In this document: positions 1 to 5,478 of the stretch, one piece after another | How the letters are laid out: every line of letters begins with the position of its first letter | How positions within the stretch are numbered: the stretch's first letter is position 1 | NCBI GenBank assembly: GCA_028701635.1 | Contig: JAQVQJ010000084.1 | Span: 1 to 6,006 of the forward strand | From: Clostridia bacterium | Lineage (GTDB): Bacteria; Bacillota_A; Clostridia; Christensenellales; UBA1242 | Reading direction: 5' to 3' | Length of the DNA: 6,006 bases | Notes under the pieces: generated by a model | Told to the model about the DNA's origin: nothing | The model's database searches: none | The model's input: the letters and a program-made list of their open reading frames with translations, nothing else | Translations under genes and position numbers: made by a program

Positions 1-1007
1 CCAATTGCAAATTCTTCTTTTATCTTTTCTAAGATTATTACATTTCCTGCAAAAACTAATATTAATCCCAGCAACATAGCGCCTAAACTTAAAGAATTTA
101 GGGTTATAACTGGTATTGCTTGAGTTAAGAATAAAATTCCACCGATGTAGAATAAGATGGATAATGAAGCTATAATTCCTAATTCACGATAAACTAAACA
201 AAGAATAATTAATGCCAAGAGTGCCATTACACCCAAGGCGATTGATAGCCCTAAAATTGCTCCATTTAATGGATTTAAAGTGCTTACTTCACCCTGTACC
301 TTAACAACGGTCGGCATACTTCCACAAGAAACAGATATTGCTAATTGAACTGCGTTTTCTTGTGTCATAGTTCCAGTCGAACTAGAAATGAAAAGAAAGT
401 CATTTGTTATTTGAGTAGAAACTGGAAGTGAGAAGAAACTTTCTTCTGCATCTCCACGATAAAAATATAAAGTAATTTCAGACGAAGCCGCATCTTTAGT
501 TAAGTCCGACAAAACTTCACCTATCTCTTCTTTAAATTGAATATATGTTCCCCAATATCCAGTAGTATTGGAAGTTGTTGCTACGGAAAATTCAACATCA
601 TCTCCAGAAATTACGACTTCTCCACTAGTACCGCTTGAAGTTCTAATTTTAAATTGTCCAAGTCCAATTTCGTTTAATAAAGCACGAGAGTCTTCTATGA
701 TAGGAGTTTCTATTCTAATTATATCATTTGTTCCTTTGTAAACAACTGCTCCTTGGTAATTTTTTTGATCAACTAAACTCTTAATCCTTAAAAATGTAGT
801 ATTAAACTCTTCATCAAAATCAGTGGAATCTTCACTTTGAACTACTTTATAATTAGCATATAATCCCTCTTGTAAATCAGTTCCTTTTTGTATTGCATTA
901 TAAAATCCTGCATATCCATCAAAACTAATGAATGAAAGAATTAATAATAGCGCAACCACGACTGAAATTATAGTTATTTTAAACTTCGCCAATCTTTTTT
1001 TATTCAT
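1..1007 (-). CDS. secD: Protein translocase subunit SecD (C-terminal part beyond window)
   Basis: SecD works with SecF beside SecYEG and uses the proton gradient to help pull exported proteins across the membrane. I translated 335 codons from the ATG at 1005-1007; the frame stays open to the left edge, so the C terminus is missing. Visible parts: a TM segment (about residues 10-30), a DLQEG motif at 44-48 matching the family DLQGG, a large extracytoplasmic domain (about 31-245), and GTMTQENAVQLA followed by CGSMP (about 212-232), matching the family pattern before TM2. Three further hydrophobic segments follow (about 248-272, 277-298, 302-326), ending in GNVIILEKIKEE, the counterpart of family DANVLIFERIKEE. 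The start has an AAAAGGA-type ribosome site and its own strong promoter. Oddities: DLQGG is changed to DLQEG, and the conserved Asp of DANV is Ala (residue 320). Whether secF is fused or separate lies outside the window. Assignment is from motifs; overall similarity looks low. Confidence 0.82.
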   Translation of the reverse strand, partial: MNKKRLAKFKITIISVVVALLLILSFISFDGYAGFYNAIQKGTDLQEGLYANYKVVQSEDSTDFDEEFNTTFLRIKSLVDQKNYQGAVVYKGTNDIIRIETPIIEDSRALLNEIGLGQFKIRTSSGTSGEVVISGDDVEFSVATTSNTTGYWGTYIQFKEEIGEVLSDLTKDAASSEITLYFYRGDAEESFFSLPVSTQITNDFLFISSSTGTMTQENAVQLAISVSCGSMPTVVKVQGEVSTLNPLNGAILGLSIALGVMALLALIILCLVYRELGIIASLSILFYIGGILFLTQAIPVITLNSLSLGAMLLGLILVFAGNVIILEKIKEEFAI

Positions 1008-1033
1008 TATATATATCCTTTTATACTAAACTG

Positions 1034-1062
1034 ATTATAGATAACATCTCTATATAAGTCAA
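1034..1062 (-). promoter_or_regulatory. Sigma-A type promoter of secD
   Basis: On the minus strand, TTGACT (1057-1062) is separated by exactly 17 bases from a perfect TATAAT (1034-1039). Transcription would start near 1027, giving an untranslated leader of about 20 bases before the secD ATG. The promoter lies just past the gyrB stop codon with no terminator between, so secD may also receive read-through from gyrB. Confidence 0.75.
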
Positions 1063-1078
1063 CAAATTTTTAAAACAG

Positions 1079-3031
1079 TTATTTTAACGAAGTTATAATC
1101 TCTTTAAAATCGTCTTCTCGATTAAAATTTGCATATTTCGTAATATATTCTTTTCTCGATTCTATATCATCACCCATCAATACACAAACCATTCTTTCCG
1201 CTTGGGCTGCATCATCTATTGTTACTCTTATAAGCGATCTTTTTTCTGGATTCATTGTTGTTTCCCAAAGTTGTTCTGGGTTCATTTCCCCTAATCCTTT
1301 ATATCTTTGTATTTGATATCCTTTTCCAATTCTTTCAACGGCAGCTGGTAGTTCTGCATCACTATAAACATACTCAATCTTATTATTCTTGAATACTTTA
1401 TAAAGTGGAGGAAGCCCAATATAAACACACCCCTCATTTATTAAATTTCTCATATATCTAAAAAAGAAAGTTAATAAAATTGCACGAATATGCGCTCCAT
1501 CTTGATCAGCATCTGATAGTATTATAACTTTTTTATATCTTAAATTATCAATATCAAAATCTTCGCCAACTCCCGTTTCTAACGCACTGATAATTGTTCG
1601 AATTTCCTCATTTGCTAAAACTTGGTCAAGTCTTTTCTTCTCTGCGTTTAAAGGTTTTCCTTTAAGTGGTAAAATAGCTTGAAATTCTCTATCTCTGCCT
1701 TGTTTAGCACTGCCCCCCGCAGAATCTCCCTCAACGATAAAAAGTTCGCTCAATTCGGACTTTCTACTTGAACATGCTGATAACTTTCCAACAAGGTTAT
1801 ACTTATCCACACTATTCTTTTGACGAGTTAATTCCTTTGCCTTTTTTGCGGCTTCTCTGGTTTTTGCTGCCCCTTTAGCCTTGTTAAATATAATCTCTGC
1901 AATTTTTAAATTTTCCTTATTTTCAAAAAACTTAGTCAGTTCAGTATAAACGATATTTTCAACTTCAGTTTTTGCTTCTGGATTTCCCAATTTAGTTTTT
2001 GTTTGCCCTTCGAATTGAATGTTTCTCATTTTTATTGAAAGAAGTTCAGTTATACCTTCTCTAAAATCTTCGCCCATCAAATTTTGTTCTTTCTCTTTCA
2101 ACCAACTTTGTTGTCTTGCTAATTCATTCATTACCCTTGTAATGGCGGATTTAAGCCCAGTTTCATGAGTCCCGCCCTCAGTTGTTGGAATATTATTAAC
2201 ATAAGAAAAAGTGTTTTCTGTGTAAGTGTTAGTATGTTGAATTGAAAGTTCAAGTCTAATAATTTTACTTTCGCCAGAGATAAAAATTGGCTCGTTATAT
2301 AAGCATGATTTACCCTCATCTAAATATCTAACAAAATCTTTTAGTCCACCTTCATAAGCAAAAATTTGTTTTTGTCCACTTCTTTCATCGACAAATTCAA
2401 TAAAGATTCCTCTATTTAAAAAAGCCAACTCTTTTAGCCTTCTGATTATAGTTTCCGCATTAAAATTAATTGTTTCAAAAACTTTTTTGTCTGGCATAAA
2501 AACGATTTTTGTACCGCTTTTTGTTGTATCCCCTATTTCTTGTAATGGTGTAATAGGGATTCCGCTTTTAATTTTTCCATATTCGCCAACTATAGAAGCA
2601 AACTCCATGATATAGCGTTTTTTATCTCTGCAAATATAGACTTTTAGCCATTCGCTTAAAGCATTTGTAACAGAAGCCCCAACTCCGTGTAATCCACCTG
2701 AATAGCTATAAGTTTCATTATCAAACTTTCCACCAGCATGTAGTTGTGTAAAAACAACTTCAACTCCGGTTTTCTTTAATATAGGGTGTAAGTCTATAGG
2801 AATTCCTCTTCCATTATCTTCAACACCCGCACTGCCATCTTTAAACAATGTAATAGTTATTTTATTTCCAAAACCATTAGTGATTTCATCAATAGCATTG
2901 TCAACGATTTCCCATAAAATATGGTGAAGTCCTTTTATTCCTGTTGTCCCAATATACATTCCCGGTCTTAATCTAACCGCATCTAAACCCTCTAAAACTA
3001 CAATGTCTTTTGAATCATAACTCTTGCCCAT
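1079..3031 (-). CDS. gyrB: DNA gyrase / topoisomerase IV subunit B (GyrB/ParE family)
   Basis: This is the ATPase subunit of a type IIA topoisomerase; with GyrA (or ParC) it supercoils or decatenates DNA. The 650 residues are normal for Gram-positive GyrB and lack the insert of the E. coli protein. In order: a GHKL ATPase domain with catalytic Glu41 and Mg-binding Asn45 in EIVDNAIDE, EDNGRGIP (71-78) and the ATP lid GGLHGVGAS (112-120); a transducer domain with the QTK loop (343-345); a TOPRIM domain with EGDSAGG (434-440) and DADQD (507-511); and the C-terminal RYKGLGEM (576-583). All catalytic acids are present. The start at 3031 has a GGGAAG ribosome site about 8 bases upstream. No gyrA or parC is adjacent. 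GTTGIKGLHHILWEIVDNAIDE-like text (residues 28-49) recalls the second GyrB-like copy of some Clostridia, so ParE remains possible; family membership is certain, the subtype is not. Confidence 0.95.
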   Translation of the reverse strand: MGKSYDSKDIVVLEGLDAVRLRPGMYIGTTGIKGLHHILWEIVDNAIDEITNGFGNKITITLFKDGSAGVEDNGRGIPIDLHPILKKTGVEVVFTQLHAGGKFDNETYSYSGGLHGVGASVTNALSEWLKVYICRDKKRYIMEFASIVGEYGKIKSGIPITPLQEIGDTTKSGTKIVFMPDKKVFETINFNAETIIRRLKELAFLNRGIFIEFVDERSGQKQIFAYEGGLKDFVRYLDEGKSCLYNEPIFISGESKIIRLELSIQHTNTYTENTFSYVNNIPTTEGGTHETGLKSAITRVMNELARQQSWLKEKEQNLMGEDFREGITELLSIKMRNIQFEGQTKTKLGNPEAKTEVENIVYTELTKFFENKENLKIAEIIFNKAKGAAKTREAAKKAKELTRQKNSVDKYNLVGKLSACSSRKSELSELFIVEGDSAGGSAKQGRDREFQAILPLKGKPLNAEKKRLDQVLANEEIRTIISALETGVGEDFDIDNLRYKKVIILSDADQDGAHIRAILLTFFFRYMRNLINEGCVYIGLPPLYKVFKNNKIEYVYSDAELPAAVERIGKGYQIQRYKGLGEMNPEQLWETTMNPEKRSLIRVTIDDAAQAERMVCVLMGDDIESRKEYITKYANFNREDDFKEIITSLK

Positions 3032-3067
3032 ACTATATTCTTCCCTTTTTATACTAAGTCAAAATAT

Positions 3068-3096
3068 AATGTAGCACAAAAATTAAAAAAATCCAA
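3068..3096 (-). promoter_or_regulatory. Candidate gyrB promoter with extended -10
   Basis: On the minus strand, TGCTACATT gives an extended -10 (TACATT at 3068-3073), 17 bases from a weak -35, TTGGAT (3091-3096). The -35 would overlap the descending stem of the upstream terminator. The predicted start near 3061 leaves a leader of about 30 bases. Some promoter is expected here because a terminator precedes gyrB, but the matches are only moderate. Confidence 0.33.
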
Positions 3097-3116
3097 AAGA
3101 GCATCGCACTTTTGGA
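3085..3116 (-). terminator. Intrinsic terminator after the SSB-like gene
   Basis: On the minus strand an 8-bp stem TCCAAAAG/CTTTTGGA (3109-3116 with 3092-3099) encloses a 9-base loop that can form a further GC pair step, and is followed at once by seven T residues (3085-3091). It lies 18 bases past the stop codon of the SSB-like gene, so it ends the pdaB-SSB transcript. Confidence 0.85.
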
Positions 3117-3134
3117 CTTTATTTTAATTAATTA

Positions 3135-3800
3135 TTAACCAATCGAGTCTATTGTGTCGTTTTCCGCTTCAGCTTCGCTCTCTTCTTGTCCGCTGATTTG
3201 TATTTTATTAACAGAGATTTCATAAGCGATTTTAGCAACAAGCTCTTCGCCAACTTTCTTTTGGTATTCTCTGCTTTGTATTCTTCCAACTATAGAAACT
3301 TGTTTTCCAACTTCCACATCTTTTATATATTTTGCATTCCTACCCCAAGCAATACAAGGTAGGTAGTCCGATTTGTTATACGCTCTATTGACCGCAACCA
3401 ACAAATCGCAAATTTCTCTTTTAAAAGGTGTTGTTCTGTAAATTGGTGGCTTACATATATATCCAACTACTTCAATTATGTTTGGATTCATAGTGTCATC
3501 AATCTCACTAACTTCACGAACAAATACAGTCAATACAAGTCGGCTTATTCCATCTATAATTTTGTTATATGACCTAAATTGTCCTTTAACGGCAACCTTG
3601 TTTCCAACTTTAAAGGCATCTTTGACTAACAACTTTTCGGACACCGTTATTGGAATTAAGTCGTTATATTCTGATAATCTCGCAACCGACATTTTTAGCT
3701 CATAGAACCCTTCGCCAAAAGTTTCATGGCTAAATTCTGGTTCTGATGTAATAGTACCTGTTAAAAAAACTTTGTTATTGTTCATCATCTCGTAGTTCAT
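3135..3800 (-). CDS. Tandem OB-fold single-stranded DNA-binding protein (SSB-like)
   Basis: Probably a single-stranded DNA-binding protein of 221 residues with two OB folds. The first (about 8-96, starting KVFLTGTITSEP) is divergent. The second (about 106-204) carries the usual SSB text: NIIEVVGYI, then a strand ending in DYLPCIAWGRNAKYI, then VGKQVSIVGRIQSREYQ and a final strand around EISVNKIQ. The tail from 205 is short and acidic and ends DTIDSIG, without the DDIPF-type tip by which housekeeping SSB recruits partners. It is not in the usual rpsF-ssb-rpsR setting, so it is probably a secondary SSB. The start at 3800 has a GGGGG ribosome site 8 to 12 bases upstream; Met5 and Met6 are possible but lack a site. 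It follows pdaB by 28 bases and should share its transcript. Family call is firm; the cellular role is not. Confidence 0.8.
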   Translation of the reverse strand: MNYEMMNNNKVFLTGTITSEPEFSHETFGEGFYELKMSVARLSEYNDLIPITVSEKLLVKDAFKVGNKVAVKGQFRSYNKIIDGISRLVLTVFVREVSEIDDTMNPNIIEVVGYICKPPIYRTTPFKREICDLLVAVNRAYNKSDYLPCIAWGRNAKYIKDVEVGKQVSIVGRIQSREYQKKVGEELVAKIAYEISVNKIQISGQEESEAEAENDTIDSIG

Positions 3801-3828
3801 TTTTTATTCCCCCAATTATTTGTACTTT

Positions 3829-4596
3829 TTAAAGAGTAGGCCTCTGTATTCCATTTCTGTCTATCTCATAATTTTCTGTATAGATTAAATCACCGACTGC
3901 TCCAATCGTATAACCTTGTTTTTGCAACCTATCAAGTATTAATGGTAGGGCTTCCAAAATATGATCGGAGTTGTTATGGCAAAGTATAATTGACCCGTTT
4001 TTAACATATTTTAGTACCCTTGCGCAAATTTCTTCCCCCGATAACCCTTTCCAATCAAGCGTGTCCACGTCCCATTGAATAGTAGTTAATCCCAGACTTT
4101 CGGTTGTTTCAAGAAGTGTATTATTATATGCACCATAAGGTGCTCTAAACAGTTTTACTTCTTTTTCCGTTATCTTTGTAATTAAGTCTATCGATGCTTC
4201 AAGTTCGCTTTTCATACTCTCAGCAGAAAGTGTTGTCATATCTGGGTGCGTGTTAGAGTGAGTTCCTATCTCCAATCCATTTTGGTCAATTAGTTCAACC
4301 ATATCTGCATATTTGTCTGTCCAAAATCCCACAAGGAAGAAAGTCGCCCTAACTTCAAAATCATTAAGTATGTCTATGATTCCTTGTGTTTTATCTGCCC
4401 CCCAAGCTGCATCAAATGTTATTGCAACTCGTTTTTCTTCCGTTTGGACCGAATAAACTGGCACTTTTCGATTTGGATAACCAAAGTATACTTGAGCCGC
4501 ACTAACTCCATCAATACTTACTGCTAATAAAATTGAAGCTATGATAACGATTAAGCAAATTTTTAAGGTCCGTGATTTAACAACATAGAATGACAT
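3829..4596 (-). CDS. pdaB: PdaB-like polysaccharide deacetylase (CE4/NodB domain)
   Basis: A carbohydrate esterase family 4 protein of 255 residues, likely acting outside the membrane on peptidoglycan or spore-wall glycan. The N terminus MSFYVVKSRTLK plus a hydrophobic segment (about 11-30) resembles Bacillus PdaB; VSA/AQ (31-35) could be a signal peptidase site. NodB motifs: TFDAAWG (60-66) with the candidate catalytic base Asp62, metal-binding HSNTH (113-117), FRAPYG (150-155), WDVDTLDW (175-182) and ILCHNN (204-209) with His207. Motif 1 has Ala where classical TFDDG has the metal-binding Asp, a variant also seen in Bacillota PdaB-like proteins. PdaB in B. subtilis is a sporulation protein, so a spore role is inferred from homology. 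The ATG has GAGGAG only 3 bases upstream, a tight spacing. First gene of the two-gene unit with the SSB-like gene. Confidence 0.85.
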   Translation of the reverse strand: MSFYVVKSRTLKICLIVIIASILLAVSIDGVSAAQVYFGYPNRKVPVYSVQTEEKRVAITFDAAWGADKTQGIIDILNDFEVRATFFLVGFWTDKYADMVELIDQNGLEIGTHSNTHPDMTTLSAESMKSELEASIDLITKITEKEVKLFRAPYGAYNNTLLETTESLGLTTIQWDVDTLDWKGLSGEEICARVLKYVKNGSIILCHNNSDHILEALPLILDRLQKQGYTIGAVGDLIYTENYEIDRNGIQRPTL

Positions 4597-4627
4597 TTAC
4601 TCCTCGCTTTTAACCATACCAAATTGA

Positions 4628-4657
4628 AATATAATCCGTTAGGTATAATCTGTTGAA
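4628..4657 (-). promoter_or_regulatory. Weak candidate pdaB promoter
   Basis: On the minus strand, TATATT (4628-4633) lies 18 bases from TTCAAC (4652-4657), a poor -35. The stretch also holds two direct copies of GATTATA spaced 14 bases apart. If pdaB uses a sporulation sigma factor, as it does in Bacillus, this sigma-A reading could be wrong; I found no clear sigma-E or sigma-G match. Confidence 0.2.
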
Positions 4658-4753
4658 TTTGGGCAAATAACATTTGAAAATGTCGAATGACCCCTTTATA
4701 TTAATAAATATATTTTTATTAGAAATAATTTATTACTAAAACTTAAAAAATAT

Positions 4754-4844
4754 CGAAATTTAGTAAAGATGTAGGTCTTTGACTTTCAAATGTCAGATCT
4801 GTTATCTTTTGAAAGACTATCTTTACAAATATCTAAATTCATCG
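4754..4844. repeat. Long imperfect inverted repeat
   Basis: Nested matching arms point inwards: AATTTAG (4757-4763) with CTAAATT (4833-4839), GTAAAGAT (4763-4770) with ATCTTTAC (4819-4826), and CTTTCAAA (4783-4790) with TTTGAAAG (4808-4815). Internal loops interrupt the stem and the central loop is 17 bases. The outer CGA/TCG pair touches the first REP-like copy. It could be a folded RNA, a small non-autonomous element, or a decayed terminator; no U tract follows on either strand. Confidence 0.55.
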
Positions 4845-4880
4845 TCATTGCGAGGAGTATCGCGACGTGGCAATCCAGGC
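4843..4880. repeat. REP-like palindromic element, GTCATTGCGAGG type
   Basis: The sequence begins CGTCATTGCGAGGAG and continues to GCGACGTGGCAATCC, with ATTGC/GCAAT as terminal stem (4847-4851 and 4870-4874). From memory this matches a palindromic repeat widespread in unrelated bacterial genomes. It is richer in G+C than its surroundings, which suggests a mobile or imported origin. The second, diverged copy starts 56 bases further on in the same orientation. Confidence 0.65.
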
Positions 4881-4899
4881 TTCGAAGTTTCATCATTAT

Positions 4900-4934
4900 G
4901 TCATTCTGAGGGAACAAAGTGACCGAGGAATCTG
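4900..4934. repeat. REP-like palindromic element, GTCATTCTGAGG type
   Basis: A diverged direct copy of the preceding element: GTCATTCTGAGG at the start and GTGACCGAGGAATC near the end align with GTCATTGCGAGG and GCGACGTGGCAATC of the first copy. Terminal ATTC/GAAT and inner GG/CC pairs allow an imperfect hairpin. This sequence variant is also familiar as a dispersed repeat in other genomes. Confidence 0.62.
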
Positions 4935-5039
4935 TCAACTCAACTTTTTTCCCACTTTTGTAACATTTGGAAAAAACTCTGCGTAGTATGAAGTGAGGAC
5001 TAAAGAAAAAATAAAAATGTACGAAAGATAAAAAAATAA

Positions 5040-5087
5040 ATATTTAATTCTAAATTCCTCAATACATAAAATTTATGAATTAAATAT
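5040..5087. repeat. 17-bp AT-rich inverted repeat upstream of Cys-rich gene
   Basis: ATATTTAATTC (5040-5050) pairs perfectly with GAATTAAATAT (5077-5087). After a single bulged T (5076), six more pairs form (5051-5056 with 5070-5075), leaving a 13-base loop that contains CATAA. It ends 59 bases before the start codon of the Cys-rich gene, where a promoter or operator would lie. On the minus strand it is followed by a T-rich tract, so a minus-strand terminator is an alternative. Confidence 0.5.
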
Positions 5088-5133
5088 GTGTCTACACTAA
5101 CTGATAAAAGTGCATGGCACTAGAAAATCTAAT

Positions 5134-5140
5134 GAGGAGG
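5134..5140 (+). promoter_or_regulatory. Ribosome binding site fixing the Cys-rich gene start
   Basis: GAGGAGG stands 6 bases before the ATG at 5147. It is the best Shine-Dalgarno sequence in the window and decides for this start over the in-frame ATGs at 5114 and 5132, which have none. Confidence 0.85.
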
Positions 5141-5146
5141 TTTAGC

Positions 5147-5383
5147 ATGGGATTCTTTAACGGATTCGGCGGAGGTTTTGGTCATGGTGGATGCGGCGGC
5201 GGTGGCGGTTGCGATTGTTGCACAATAATTATCATAATCTTAATCTTATGTTGCTGCTGTGGAGATGGCGAAGGCTTTGGACAAGGCGGAATGGGCGGTT
5301 GCGGATGTTGCACATGGATATTAATATTAATTATCTTATGTTGCTGCTGCGGTGGCGGTTCAGGCTTAGGAAGTAAAATGTAA
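5147..5383 (+). CDS. Small Cys/Gly-rich tandem-repeat protein, function unknown
   Basis: I do not recognise a named family. The 78-residue product has 15 Cys and is about one third Gly. A Gly/Phe-rich head (1-19, MGFFNGFGGGFG, one Cys at 16) is followed by two 30-residue units (20-49 and 50-78). Each unit reads GGC-x-CCT, eight Ile/Leu/Trp residues, then CCCC and a Gly-rich linker. The hydrophobic runs (27-34, 57-64) are too short to span a membrane alone, though with flanking Cys they reach about 15 residues. No signal peptide is visible. Small Gly-rich proteins with a hydrophobic patch occur among Bacillota spore proteins (YjcZ type), and Cys-rich proteins occur in clostridial exosporium, so a disulfide-linked spore or envelope layer is a guess. 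It is monocistronic, with a perfect ribosome site, an inverted repeat upstream and hairpins downstream. Gene reality is well supported; function is open. Confidence 0.78.
   Translation: MGFFNGFGGGFGHGGCGGGGGCDCCTIIIIILILCCCCGDGEGFGQGGMGGCGCCTWILILIILCCCCGGGSGLGSKM
5204..5380 (+). repeat. 90-base tandem duplication inside the Cys-rich gene
   Basis: The DNA repeats with a 90-base period: GGCGGTTGCG occurs at 5204 and 5294, GTTGCACA at 5217 and 5307, and CTTATGTTGCTGCTG at 5245 and 5335. Identity is high over the Cys-coding parts and lower in the hydrophobic and linker parts. The second unit ends at the stop codon, one codon shorter than the first. Confidence 0.85.
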
Positions 5384-5393
5384 TTCTCTACAT

Positions 5394-5429
5394 AAAAAAT
5401 CTCTTAAATTAAATAAATTTAAAGAGATT
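5394..5429 (-). terminator. Hairpin with T tract on the minus strand
   Basis: AATCTCTT (5398-5405) pairs with AAGAGATT (5422-5429), and five more A-T pairs (5406-5410 with 5416-5420) follow after a bulged A, closing a 5-base loop. A run of six A residues (5394-5399) gives a T tract on the minus strand, so it can work as a second terminator for transcription arriving from the htrA side. On the plus strand no T tract follows. Confidence 0.45.
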
Positions 5430-5439
5430 CCAAACAGAA

Positions 5440-5478
5440 AAAAACAGATGTCATTCCCCTCTAACGACATCTGTTTTT
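5440..5478 (+). terminator. Bidirectional intrinsic terminator
   Basis: A perfect 13-bp arm pair, AAAAACAGATGTC (5440-5452) and GACATCTGTTTTT (5466-5478), encloses a 13-base loop. T5 follows the core stem on the plus strand and T7 on the minus strand. It lies 57 bases after the Cys-rich gene and faces the convergent htrA-like gene, so it fits a terminator shared by both. Confidence 0.85.

Larger units (their letters stand above)
4597..5146. other. Long intergenic region with repeats, no convincing gene
   Basis: This 550-base stretch separates divergent pdaB and the Cys-rich gene. It contains, in order, the presumed pdaB promoter area, an extremely AT-rich block (about 4695-4760), a long inverted repeat, two REP-like elements, and an inverted repeat shortly before the Cys-rich gene. 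From 4937 to 5039 I see nothing recognisable. No reading frame here has both a ribosome site and coding character. Confidence 0.7.

Noticed and set aside
2131..2319. 62-codon minus-strand frame within gyrB
   Set aside because: Out-of-frame shadow of the conserved GyrB transducer region.
3478..3705. 75-codon plus-strand frame antisense to the SSB-like gene
   Set aside because: Lies wholly inside a well-supported minus-strand gene, has no ribosome site and no recognisable domain.
4597..4617. A six-codon leader frame (MVKSEE) ending one base before the pdaB ATG
   Set aside because: No ribosome site of its own and its codons are the pdaB ribosome site; no attenuator structure follows.
4790..4909. 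A 39-codon plus-strand frame running through the inverted repeat and the first REP-like copy
   Set aside because: No ribosome site, and its middle (IVIARSIATWQS) is just the translated REP-like repeat, a peptide that recurs as a false gene in many genomes.
4843..4934. Possible CRISPR array
   Set aside because: Only two diverged copies with a 56-base period and internal dyads; no identical repeats, no uniform spacers and no cas gene.
5114..5146. Upstream in-frame ATG that would add 11 residues to the Cys-rich protein
   Set aside because: No Shine-Dalgarno before it, while GAGGAGG sits at ideal distance from the ATG at 5147; the extra residues would be encoded by the ribosome site itself.
5191..5376. 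61-codon Arg/Leu-rich frame overlapping the Cys-rich gene
   Set aside because: A +1-type shadow of the Gly/Cys repeat DNA with no ribosome site; its repetitive product reflects the 90-base duplication.
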